A stretch of DNA of 64,000 bases from Hortaea werneckii (lineage: Eukaryota > Ascomycota > Dothideomycetes > Mycosphaerellales > Teratosphaeriaceae): the NCBI GenBank assembly GCA_037044905.1, contig JBAOKB010000159.1, positions 1,023,554 through 1,087,553 of the forward strand, read 5' to 3'. Below are positions 51,009 to 60,710 of this stretch, one piece after another (within the stretch, counting starts at the first letter, position 1; each line of letters begins with the position of its first letter). A program made the translations under genes and the position numbers. The notes beneath the pieces are model-generated. The model was given only the letters and a program-made list of their open reading frames with translations. It did not search any database and was not told the origin of the DNA.

Positions 51009-52124
51009 ATGTCGGGTCCCGTTGTGTTGATAATGCCTTCGACGGTTGCCTACGAGTTGTCTCGAGAGCAGATCTGCTCGGACTTCGGAGATGAGATCAT
51101 CAATGCCAATAACAATGTCTTCTTCGAGTCAAGGGTCGAGGGGAGTCGGCTCCGATTCACTGATGTCTCCCAGTTCCTGGGAAGGCATCCTGAAGCACGC
51201 ACAGCGATGGTTCGCAAGCTCATCCAGCATTATGATGAGCTGCACAACAGGGTCTTCTCCGTCTTCAACATCACCGCGCGGGATGTCGCGAATGAGCATA
51301 ATGAAGACGGCCTCTTCAAAGACATCATTAACTTCAAGAGACAACAGCTTTTGAATCGGCACGGAGGCGTGAAGCTTGTGTTTCGTTTGAATGGTGAAGA
51401 CAAGGAGTCATGGACTATCCGTGAATTCTTTGAAAGTCCTGAAGAAGAGAGTGAACTGGTAGAGCCGGTAATTTTGGAAGCTCTTCTTCGCAATCCAAAT
51501 CATGCGGCTCTCACAGATGAGAATGGCTACTTGCTGTTCAAGTATCCCACTGAGCAGGCACGTACAGCAGCAGAGGGCAGTGGGGATGAAGAGGAAGAGG
51601 GTGAGGAAGAAGATGAAGAAGAAGGTGAGGAGGAAGGTGAGGAGGAGGGTGAGGAGGAAGTTGATGAGGAAGTTGATGAGGAAGTTGATGAGGAAGTTGA
51701 TGAGGAAGTTGATGAGGAAGTTGATGAGGAAGTTGAGGAGGAAGTTGAGGAGGAAGGGAAAGAGGCAGAGGAAGAAGGAGAGGAGGAGGAGGAGGAAGAA
51801 GGAAGAGCTGGTCCTGCGCAAGCTCCTCGACACAGGGCGGCAAGGGCTAGGGGTCCCACAACCGCCACCGTGTGCTTCATCCCAGGGTGCACCTCTCAGA
51901 CCCTTCGAGCGGACGCTCGCAACACGGACATCATCACCCACTTGATCGAAGCTCATGGCCTCCAGATCACCAAAGCCATGAGGTCACATGGTGGGAACGA
52001 GTTCGCGAAGAGGATGGCGCGCAACAGGATTGCGCGTCCGTGGCTGAGGCAACGTGGAGTTGATCCCAACACTGTCAAACCCTTCGAAGATCCGACTGGC
52101 GAGACTGACGAGGAAAATGCATGA
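51009..52124 (+). CDS. Orphan acidic-repeat protein with novel C-terminal zinc finger
   Basis: 371 aa, single exon, ATG in AACATGTC context. Residues 24-76 form a module: DFGDEIINANNNVFFESRV, then LRFTDVSQFLGRHPEARTAM and a helix. A second, more diverged copy lies at about 120-160 (VKLVFRLNGEDKESWTIREFF). Residues 191-265 are almost all Glu/Asp with EEVD repeated six times from a 12-bp DNA repeat. A basic stretch (RHRAARARG) precedes the finger C289, C294, H311, H316 with spacing C-x4-C-x16-H-x4-H, followed by GGN and PWLRQRGVDPNTVK, matching the 48.2 kb gene. Function unknown; an acidic-plus-finger layout suggests a chromatin or RNA-related role (inference). Confidence 0.78.
   Translation: MSGPVVLIMPSTVAYELSREQICSDFGDEIINANNNVFFESRVEGSRLRFTDVSQFLGRHPEARTAMVRKLIQHYDELHNRVFSVFNITARDVANEHNEDGLFKDIINFKRQQLLNRHGGVKLVFRLNGEDKESWTIREFFESPEEESELVEPVILEALLRNPNHAALTDENGYLLFKYPTEQARTAAEGSGDEEEEGEEEDEEEGEEEGEEEGEEEVDEEVDEEVDEEVDEEVDEEVDEEVEEEVEEEGKEAEEEGEEEEEEEGRAGPAQAPRHRAARARGPTTATVCFIPGCTSQTLRADARNTDIITHLIEAHGLQITKAMRSHGGNEFAKRMARNRIARPWLRQRGVDPNTVKPFEDPTGETDEENA
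51654..51749. repeat. 12-bp coding minisatellite (EEVD/EEVE)
   Basis: Six copies of GAGGAAGTTGAT followed by two of GAGGAAGTTGAG, in frame, encoding EEVD x6 and EEVE x2. Flanked by further GAG/GAA-rich sequence. Copy number is expected to vary between strains. Confidence 0.95.
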
Positions 52125-52612
52125 TGAGAGCCCGGGAGACGAACGATGTCTGGGAAGGTGGTTGGTATTTAGAGATGCTCGAAAGTGTGACAAGCAACTG
52201 GTAGCGCTTCGCATTTGCCACCAAGAGCACAAGGTGTACTTCTTACTATACTAAAGAGCAAAATTCTGTTGGATGCATCGGAACAAAAGACTTTGCAGAA
52301 ACCTCTAACAGTCTGCAAATGCCAGTACTGGGAAATCCAAAAGTTGACTACGCGCTTCAATTATCCTGTAAATCACAAGCTAGCTTCGAGTCCGAACTTG
52401 ATCCCTCAAAGACTGGGAAAAATGTCATTCACGTTTCGGCGTTCATTTTTCAGTAGTATTTCGCGCGCTACAGCGCCAAATGACGTCTCTTTACTTCTTT
52501 CGCGTCTTATACATGAGGCAAGACCATTTTCACAGACCATTTGCTCCGTTTGAAGAGGCTACATCAACGAACACTGCTGCTCCTCTCTTTTAATATCGCA
52601 AACATATACACA
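52125..52612. other. Intergenic, no gene seen
   Basis: 488 nt between two same-strand orphans, with no supported feature. The frame of the next gene is open from 52541, but its first codons look non-coding. Confidence 0.45.
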
Positions 52613-53626
52613 ATGAGCGCGATCTACTTCAGCGAGACGCTGCTTCCCGATGGAGCAACAGCAACCGATCTGCCAGACAATGACTGGAAAGGTATTTTCA
52701 TGTCTGGCTACAACCCAATCTTCAACGCACCCCTGCAGCGTCTTCAAGACGGCAAAGGTGCAGACGGTTTCATCTTTGCGCAGTGGACACCGGTGGGTAA
52801 GCCTGAAAGCAACGATGATATTTTGAAAATGTATTACCAATTCTTAGGTCTCTTTCTGGAGACTTATCACGGTGAGACGCGCGTCCGCATGACGATACTA
52901 GGAGGCAAGACGTACCACTCAAGTGTTGCAACGTTTTCAACGGCTTTCCCGTATGCTCGCTATGAGCTGTTCCGAGACGTGGTGGGGCATTTGAACTCAG
53001 AACAACATCAAGATGGTACGGATGATGGGGAGGTGGACTGCGATCTGAGGGTGGAGTTCCCTGGGAGCTTGCTTCACAGATTGAGCAACGGAAAGATCTT
53101 TGCCGAGGCTCTCGACGTATTGACGTGGACCACGAGGGATGCTAGAGAGCCGGACGACGATCGTGGGGCGGAGACAGCTCAAGATGGTGCAAAGGGAAGA
53201 GCAGATACAGTTCAAGATGACAGTCAGGACGCGGAAGACGATCCATCTGACATGATGGAGATAGATGAGCCGGAGCAGCTCCACAATATTCATTCATTGC
53301 GTCGGAGCGAAGCAAAGAGACTGACGACAGGCCTTAAAGTTCATGCCAGGGAGACAGCAGTTGACGAACCCGATACCGTTAACTATACGGCAACGGACGA
53401 CGACAACAGCCAGCAAAGTTATGGACAAGGCGTTGAAAAAGAGGCATCGCCTACGATGAAGGTGACTCCCCTGTCTGTGGCGCGAGCCAGAAGCTCAAAG
53501 AAGAGGGGTTGGATAGGATGGGTCGAGACCGACCAGCACATAGCGCCTCCAGCGGGTAGTGGGGTCGCGAGAGTAAACATCGACAACATCATAGAAGGCG
53601 GCAGAAGTCGCAAGAGGAGATCTTGA
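52613..53626 (+). CDS. Orphan protein sharing the local module
   Basis: 337 aa from MSAIYFSETLLPDG (ACACAATGAG context); an in-frame ATG 24 codons upstream is possible. Residues 1-195 look folded. Within them, 89-130 (VRMTILGGKTYHSSVATF then FPYARYELFRDVVGHLNSE) aligns with residues 38-78 of the 51.0 kb protein (the V-x2-F, P-x-AR and R-x3-x-H positions). At about 150-170, LLHRLSNGKIFAEALDVL resembles the RLSNG motif of the 48.2 kb protein. The remainder is acidic and disordered, then basic (RARSSKKRGW, GGRSRKRRS at the very end), probably nuclear signals. No known family. Confidence 0.72.
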   Translation: MSAIYFSETLLPDGATATDLPDNDWKGIFMSGYNPIFNAPLQRLQDGKGADGFIFAQWTPVGKPESNDDILKMYYQFLGLFLETYHGETRVRMTILGGKTYHSSVATFSTAFPYARYELFRDVVGHLNSEQHQDGTDDGEVDCDLRVEFPGSLLHRLSNGKIFAEALDVLTWTTRDAREPDDDRGAETAQDGAKGRADTVQDDSQDAEDDPSDMMEIDEPEQLHNIHSLRRSEAKRLTTGLKVHARETAVDEPDTVNYTATDDDNSQQSYGQGVEKEASPTMKVTPLSVARARSSKKRGWIGWVETDQHIAPPAGSGVARVNIDNIIEGGRSRKRRS

Positions 53627-54215
53627 GTAGGCGTTCGCATGTGCAACGGGCATCGAAGTCATTGTATGGGAGAGTTTTCACGACAGCTTCGAGACTTGGG
53701 AAAGGCTAGAGAATAGAGTTGTGAAGTAGGTTGGCGGAGAAATGGTAGAATAGCAAAGTGAGAAAGTGGAAGTTACGATACGATAGTTATTGGTTTACTA
53801 CGAGACGACACAGTCCATTCAATTGTCGCACTCCTCAAGGATGGAAACTTGATCTCTATGAAAGAATGTCAGAAGTCTTCTTGCCGTGATGAGACTAGCT
53901 TGAAGTCTGTCAATAGTTTGTCACAGCATCGTGTTTCTTACGCAGACGAAGCGTCAGAATATGCTGAAAGCAGGACACATTCGTATTCGTTCATGGGATA
54001 TGATGCACGCTTTGATACTAGAAGTCGTAGACCTGTGAGCAACTCACTGCGTCACGACGATGGAAAATTGAGGTGAGTTGTTCAAATCATAATGCATTTT
54101 GCTGCTTGGTGCGACAAACTAAGATTACACCAAAATAGTCCTTTCATCAGCGGGCTCTACGTATGCCCATGATCACCAACTTTCAAGTCCCCGATCAGCC
54201 ATCATTCCTATGTCC
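53627..54215. other. Convergent 3' region, no gene seen
   Basis: 589 nt between two orphans facing each other. Nothing supported. Confidence 0.45.
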
Positions 54216-55685
54216 CTACCCAATGTTTTTCCACTTTGCAAGCTCAGAACGATGAGCTGCAAGAAAAGCATCCAGCGCGACGGAGCCTGCTCTAATTCTG
54301 AATTCCGGGAAGACCACTTGAGCCATTGCCAAAATCACAAGTCTCCGCTGGATTGGGATGCGAAGCTCTAAGGCATCTTTGAGGATCAGCACGGTACTGC
54401 TAGAAGGCTCACCAGCTTCCCCAGACATGAGCATCTTCTCGACCAGGGCTTGTGCCTTCTCAGCAGCTTCCGGAAGGTAGTTATCGTCCGCGACATCGCT
54501 TTCGTCCATGTCATCGTCGGACCATTGAAACAGCGCTCGGTCCGACGGCTGCAGTCGTTTGAGATCGTCGGCGATGGAGCGTCTCGATTCTTCCGGCCAG
54601 TCCTGGTCTTTGGTGAAGCCGCGGTAGACTTTCATGCTCCATTTCTGGTCCGGTGTTGGTAACGCCGAGAAGAGAGGTCTTGCCAAAGTCGCCATAAATT
54701 TCAGATGTGCGGCCTCGGTGAACGCCTCTCGGTGGCTGGCCTCCTCAGACTGCTCGCCCTTGGCAAAAAGAGCTGAGATGGCCTCCCTCGCATCTCTCAA
54801 TGATTGGTCAGGCGGGAATGTCTTTTCGCAAACTTCCTCGCACTCTTCGACATGCTCTTGTTTGTCCTCTTCTCGATGCTCTTCTAGATGCTCTTCAACG
54901 TACTCTCTGCGATTTACCGCTCGGCTCGAGACTACCTCTTCCTGGATCTGAGTCTGCGAGAGTTGGATGGTGTCCGGAACATTATGGTCACCTGCCGCAT
55001 TTCTTTCGAGGACCGGATACTGTCGACGGGTAAGACGTTCCCATGTCTTGATAGCGGAATCTCTACCACGCGCTGCATCTGAACCCACGCCCGCACCGTT
55101 CTCGTTAACGAGAGGACTCTTTCTCCACATTGTGGAGTGTGCAAGCGCATGGCTGTTCGGCCGACGGAGCGCCTCAACTTGCAAGCTGCGGTGCATTGAG
55201 TCAGAGCCTTCCTCTAGAGTAGGCCTGACATCGAGGCTCGGCTTGTCTTCAATACCTCTCAATATTGACTGATATTGTGGAGTAGTAAATTGAGGAGCGG
55301 AGGAAGACAACGTTTGATCGGCATTGGGGCTCGTGACACGACGGGTTGGTTGCATGCTTTGGTCCTTCCACATTCGCAGTATCAAGAGGAAAGAAGCTTC
55401 CAGCTCCGCATTAGGAGTGTGCTGGAGGTAGTACTCAAACACCGTAAGCTGATTGCCGTACCTGTCTGTTCCGAAGAGATTCTCGGAATACTCGAAGACG
55501 AGGTATTGGTTGTCGCGGATGATTTCTAACACGCCTGCACGAACGCAAGGAGGTGTGTTGGCGAGTGATCCGAAATCACGACCGAACATGCCTTTGGGGA
55601 TCCATTCCTGTAAGCAGTAAGTTAGCAAAACCGTGTCTGGATGTGGTGAGTGTTCAAGACGTACCCAAGGTCCCGTCTGCGGCAT
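54216..55685 (-). CDS. Orphan protein sharing the local module, spliced
   Basis: A 21-nt exon (55665-55685, MPQTGPW) is joined to 54216-55607; the product is 470 aa. The 57-nt intron has GTACGT, GCTAAC and TTACAG, is a multiple of three and lacks a stop, so unspliced reading hides it. Residues 18-87 hold DFG...LEIIRDNQYLVFEYSENL and GNQLTVFEYYLQHTPNAELE, which parallels DFGDEIINANNNVFFES and LGRHPEART of the 51.0 kb protein. The middle is disordered with a Glu/His-rich coil (REYVEEHLEEHREEDKQEH). The C-terminal helical part contains QRRLVILAMAQVVFPEFRIR, which resembles a stretch of the 42.3 kb protein. Family not recognised. The frame is open 69 codons above the chosen ATG, so another 5' exon is possible. 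Confidence 0.7.
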   Translation of the reverse strand: MPQTGPWVRLEHSPHPDTVLLTYCLQEWIPKGMFGRDFGSLANTPPCVRAGVLEIIRDNQYLVFEYSENLFGTDRYGNQLTVFEYYLQHTPNAELEASFLLILRMWKDQSMQPTRRVTSPNADQTLSSSAPQFTTPQYQSILRGIEDKPSLDVRPTLEEGSDSMHRSLQVEALRRPNSHALAHSTMWRKSPLVNENGAGVGSDAARGRDSAIKTWERLTRRQYPVLERNAAGDHNVPDTIQLSQTQIQEEVVSSRAVNRREYVEEHLEEHREEDKQEHVEECEEVCEKTFPPDQSLRDAREAISALFAKGEQSEEASHREAFTEAAHLKFMATLARPLFSALPTPDQKWSMKVYRGFTKDQDWPEESRRSIADDLKRLQPSDRALFQWSDDDMDESDVADDNYLPEAAEKAQALVEKMLMSGEAGEPSSSTVLILKDALELRIPIQRRLVILAMAQVVFPEFRIRAGSVALDAFLAAHRSELAKWKNIG

Positions 55686-56389
55686 TCTGACTCGTTCGGA
55701 ATCAGTTGCTGATGTCTGCAACGTCTGATTGAGATGTCGATCGGCAAAAGACACTCGTGGATGATTCAAGTTGCAAAGTTGTTGTTGCAGCTGGTTGCCT
55801 GGGAAAGATCCAAGCTGAAAAGTAGTGGTTTTGTGTCTGCTGCGAGTCACGAGTAAGCGACTGGGAAGAGCATTCACTACTTTCTGCGCCACACTGTCTC
55901 AAGAGGCGACAGCCTCTCCTCCTTCGCTATGAAAGGCACTCAGGGTCGGAGTGTTGGATGGATCTCCTTGAGACCCACGCCTGCTGGAAGAACAGCGCAT
56001 TCTTGTCATTGGGTCTGCTGTCCCAGCAGCAACAGGAAGAATATAGTGTTCAATATAGCTTAACAGGTTGGTTGGTGTATATAAAACAAAAGCAAGAAAC
56101 CTGCCATGGTCATCAGGCCAAAGACCTTTGAGGATGTGGCGATAGTTCCATGTTGAGATGCAGTGCTACAGCTTGGACTTTCAATGATGGCGCTCTTTGT
56201 CACTCCGGCAAACCTTCTGTCGCTGAAAACAAAAGCTCCGAACATTACGGGCAAATACACATGCTTTGAAACGGTCGTTTGTGGCTCAAGACGCGCTTCA
56301 AAGGGAATTTGCGACACAGAAAATGCAAGAATGGAGGTTTAAATGAGCAGGTGTGAGAAGATGCGAATTGCGCCCAGGGTAAGACATAT

Positions 56390-56674
56390 CTATGGTCCCA
56401 ATGGCGAGTCTTTGTTACGGGCCATCGGCACCCTTGACAATGATTCGCCGACGCATGGGAAGACCATAGCCTTCCCAAACTGAAGACAACAATGCAAGAA
56501 GTCCTCAAGATAAGGCCACTCAAACGCCTTTGCGTCAACAGGCACCGACCACTCTTCTAACGCATCGAGTGGCCAAGCTTTGTGTTTATTGCAGAAAGAG
56601 AGCATTTCGCCTTTCCGAATTTCTGCTGCCAGAGCTGCCCTTGTCTCAGTGATGTCGAGCTTCGAATTGACCAT
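56390..56674 (-). CDS. Possible small orphan ORF or exon
   Basis: 94 aa starting MVNSKLDITETRAALAAEIR. It has an amphipathic helix followed by Trp/Phe/Cys-containing sequence (AFEWPYLEDFLHCCLQFG). Composition is protein-like but no homologue is recognised. The adjoining upstream frame (56679-57056, MQKYRAKLNFDILK...) is also open and might be an exon of the same gene. Confidence 0.3.
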   Translation of the reverse strand: MVNSKLDITETRAALAAEIRKGEMLSFCNKHKAWPLDALEEWSVPVDAKAFEWPYLEDFLHCCLQFGKAMVFPCVGESLSRVPMARNKDSPLGP

Positions 56675-57910
56675 GCTCTCAGCTCTTTGTCTGCTTCCAA
56701 TCCTTCTTGCTTTCGGTACTCATAAGAAGACGGTAGCGAAGACTACCGTAGTCTTGTTGGCCCAGTGTCTTCTCATGTCCTGTCGGGCTCACGTAGTAGC
56801 CTTGTATCTGTAATTTGCACCGATTGAGCATACTTTTGTCGCGGTGTAAGGTTGCTTGGGGAGAGGTATGGCGTTCGAAAGGTCGTGATTCGGTCGGTCT
56901 ATGGACTATCATTCCCTGAATAAAGGGCAGGGTGGCGGAGATGCGGAGGAAAGGAGTCTCAGGCTTGAGGGTTGCCATGAATTCTATCCTTGCTGTCGGC
57001 GCTGCTATGGTGATCTTCAAAATATCAAAATTGAGCTTTGCCCTGTATTTTTGCATTGGGTTCAATCGCGCAAGTGGGCAGGCTTCCCAGCTTTGCGCTG
57101 CTTACACCGCGTCATCACGCGTCCTTTGAATTTCTGTCGCCGCATAATTTCACAACCTATCGTTGTAGAACAACTTCCAGGCAGAGAGTGCTTGCTTTAC
57201 CCTACCATTCCGCATTCGTGAGGAAGCCCATGCGCAAGGCAGTCTGCATCTGTGCGGATCCTTTGGCACCGAGGACTCTGCCTCTCTCGCTTCATCGAGA
57301 ATCTGCTTCTGCCACATGTGGTCGGCTCGCCGAAGGCAGCCACTGGCACCTTCGCCTTTCCTTGGACATGTAAGAGAATGGCATCGGCTCCTGAGGCAGG
57401 TGTTGCAACCAATGTCTGAGTGGCTCTCACGAGGCCAAGGGGGGTCAACCGAGCCGACGGGAGTGCTTCGGCTTGCGGAGGTGTGGCGTCGAAGTTCTCG
57501 AGGCCGATTGAAAACAGACCTCGACAACTTCTACGACAAGAGTGAACACTCATTCATAGAACGCGAGCGCCGTTGTCAGTGGACTGTTGCGCTTGTGAAG
57601 AGACAGGACAAATGCGCGGGCAGAGCCGTGCCATGCTCCTGAATTGCTCAACACCTTTGCAGGAAGGGGTAAATCCATCCATGCGATGGATCCGAGCAAC
57701 CAGGAAACAGATTGCAGTTCAACCATTGCACACACGCACGCAGTGTTGTTGCCGCATGCCGTTCCAGAAACTCGGACGCACCCCTTGCTTCGGCTCTCGG
57801 TCGTCGATGCGGAGCTTATTTCGACCACGGTTCTTATGAGATGGTGCGCAACGGTCGCGTTATATTGTGCGAAGAAAGCGCCCGTACAACGACACAATGT
57901 ACGCCCAGAA

Positions 57911-58510
57911 ATGCTGGATGACAGCGCCTCAAGGCCTCCCATGCCACCGGCGCGGACAACACCTACAGTGGACGATCATTACGGCTCGTTGCGTACCGGA
58001 CAGGCCTTTTGGCTTCGCGCAAAGGCGCAGAACGATCTTTGGAGCGACAAGGTGCACTCAGCGCTCGAAATCAATAGAAAACGTGTAAATCCCGAGCCGA
58101 GGACCAATATCAAGGATCTTTGGGCAGTCATTCTCTCAAAACCAAGCGCCGGAGAGTGGAGCTCAATCCAGGTCACCCGCAAGAACAGAACGTACATTAG
58201 CAAAGAAAGGAACCCTGTATGGACCGGCAGCCCGAGGCCACAAGCCAGAGGAGGCTAGAACACCGGACCGCCGACAGAGGGCACAGATAGTGCGCTCAGC
58301 ACCGATAATGAGAAGAAACAACGAGAAGAATCATCAGCCACAGACAGCGTGGACCGGATTGCAGCCCACACGATCGCGCGCGGCCAGACAGGCGAGTGCT
58401 GAGGCTTCTCGAAGGATCTTTGGGGCCATAATGTCGGCTCACCCAAGCAAAGACTCAATCGCTGGAAGAGCGAGAGCAGAAGGAACGTGGCAAGAGAAAG
58501 ATAGCAGGAC
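57911..58510 (+). pseudogene. Relic with three in-frame DLW repeats
   Basis: GATCTTTGG occurs at 58034, 58115 and 58415, all in one frame (spacing 81 and 300). The readings are AQNDLWSDKVHSALEINRKR, NIKDLWAVILSKPSAGEWSS and FSKDLWGHNVGSPKQRLNRW. Between repeats two and three the frame is coding-like (STDNEKKQREESSATDS) but broken by TAG (58256) and TGA (58400). It could be a decayed repeat protein. Chance cannot be ruled out. Confidence 0.3.
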
Positions 58511-58713
58511 ACACCTACAACACCTACGATGCGTAGGTAGGTCAGGCTCAACTACAACCCATAGCCCGAAGGAATTGGCTGGAGCCGGAAACGGGAAAGT
58601 GTTGGCCTATCTCAACCAGACTTCTCTGGGAGAATGGCATGTTCGCCTGCACTTGAGGTGCCAGAATTCTAAGGAGAAAAGGAAGAGTATACTGGCCCAG
58701 CACAGGCGCCCGC

Positions 58714-58855
58714 GAGCGTGGAGGTCTGCGGCTCCAGCAAACGATCTGTGCTGGGTCCCCTTGATTTCGAGGAGAAGGGAGTATGTGGCCGGATAAGGAA
58801 CGGAGGGCGGTCCAGCTCGAAGTGCCAGAGAGCATGGAGGTCTGCGGCTCCTGCA
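58714..58855. repeat. Short direct repeat pair
   Basis: 26-nt copies at 58714-58739 and 58830-58855 share GGAGGTCTGCGGCTCC and differ at two other positions (116-nt period). The offset is not a multiple of three, so they are not a coding repeat in one frame. Confidence 0.75.
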
Positions 58856-60710
58856 GACACTTGGGCTGGGCCTTGATGGTTGAGGATATGGGAACGGTCC
58901 AGTGTTTTTGGGGATGAACCGAGAGTAGAGGTCTACAGTCTTGAGTGACGAGGACAACCAGTCCAATGAAGGAACACATGCAGCCGAAGCAGATGACGGC
59001 ATGTGAGTCTCTTCAAGGCCAGCAGTGACAGTCAAGCAACACAGAGCAAACTGATGTTGATGTTGAAGCTTGTGACCAGCTGGAGTGAGCGCTGAAGATT
59101 GTTTCGGCCGTGGTCGTGCCCATCAACGTTTGAGCTGTCCCAAGTCCAGGAATGAGGATAAGGGTACGTGAGAGGGCGTGGAAGCGACAGTCCTCTGGAT
59201 GAGCCCCCCAATTGCCATGCGGGAGACAAAGGGCACAGCAAGCAACTGAAGAAGCCAATGTGCCTTTTCGCAAAGCGCCGAGGTCATATTGAGACTCCGA
59301 CTGGACCACCTGAGCCGGACCAGCAACAGGGATTCTGCTCCTATCCTTTGTTCGGAGACCCTCTCGTGTAGGGCAATCTCATCGCAGAATTCCAGTGGTA
59401 TAGACAAGCGCTCGAACAAGCCCCAGGAAGAGTTTCGGTAAGGCACACTCTCCCTCGCAAGTTGAGGTGCGAGATCGAGACCAGCCGCCGGAGCTGGGCG
59501 AGCTTGCCATGGCCTCGGCTCGTGCAAAGTCACGTAGAGGAGACCGACATGCAAACCAGGTGACTCAATGTGACTTCATGCGCCCATATGTGCTCTCCAT
59601 GCAAAAGCAGCTCACTCATAGAGGTCGTATGAGGTAGGAGCTCTTGCTATCACAGGGACTAATCACCGGCTCGCCTGGCGCGCCCAGTGCTCGGCCAAGC
59701 CGCTTGGGCATGGCCTTTTGACGCACTGCAGTATGAAAGAGCTCTCTGCCGCTATGTTGTGCTTAATTCATAGCCGTGCGGCTCTTCTCCCACACTCTTG
59801 CTTTAACCCGTCAATTATCCGGGCCTCTCCTCGGAGCTGTTCGATTGCCGTGGGTGGAAGGTTCATGGCCGAGATGCTGGTAGACAGACAAGCGAAAAGC
59901 TCGAGAAGCTTGCTGGTAGCCCAGTCGAAAAGCAGAATATCGAGAGTGTGTATCTGGCTCGTCGACCCTCGAATCTAGAAGGCCATGGTATGAGTATGCC
60001 GCTCTTCGCCTCGAGACTTGCATCAGATCCGTGCGACGGCCTCAACGTAGACTTGCGGAGCGGCTGCAGCACTATTGTAGTACAGAAAGGACAATCTCCA
60101 TGTAGCGTGCTCCCATTGGCATACGTCGCTACCATGAGGACTGTACTTTGCTCCGCGAAGCCATCCGGAGGAGACGCGGAGAAGACGAGATCACGTGAGA
60201 TATGTCGGTGAGGTTGTGATGTCTACGGAAAAAGAGTGATATGAAATGAAAATGCGTCTTTCCGAACATACGGCCAACCTACTGTCTGGTATAGGTTGGG
60301 CGAAGGATATCTCCAAAGCTGTGCATTTCCATCAAAAGCTCATCGACAAAGGAACGTCATTTCTGGAGCCAGCGGGGAGCTGGAGGGAAGAAAGTTCACC
60401 CACGACCAGGGCAAAGCCTGCCGGTCCGAACCATACCCTGTCAGGAAAGTCGCACTGTTCATCAGGCTTTTCGCAACTTCATCTCGTCTTCGAAAACGTG
60501 CAATGTGGTGAGCTATCTACTCTAATGATTGCTACAAACGTCCACAACGCATGAAACCATCTTTTGGGTCTGCTATAATGCCCTTTGCATCCCTTCTCAA
60601 GCACTCAAGCGCCGCCGAGTGCCTACAGGAGATGTCCATTACATACTCAGAGAATCCACCAACGCCGAACGCCATGCTGAACGCTTGAAACCCCGCGGGC
60701 CATGGGGCCA

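Larger units (their letters stand above)
55686..60710. other. Gene-poor region with relic-like ORFs
   Basis: 5 kb without a clear intact gene. Weak candidates are listed at 56390-56674 and 57911-58510. Other ORFs (57197-57553 minus, 59123-59554 minus, 59718-59978 plus) overlap readings of equal length on the other strand, and I cannot choose between them. Short direct repeats are at 58714 and 58830. Confidence 0.5.

Noticed and set aside
57197..57553. 118-codon minus-strand ORF with fairly natural composition
   Set aside because: A second ORF of equal length overlaps it on the same strand in another frame and a third on the plus strand; no motif to decide.
59123..59554. 143-codon minus-strand ORF
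   Set aside because: Reads plausibly but has no domain and conflicts with plus-strand readings; left as undecided non-coding.
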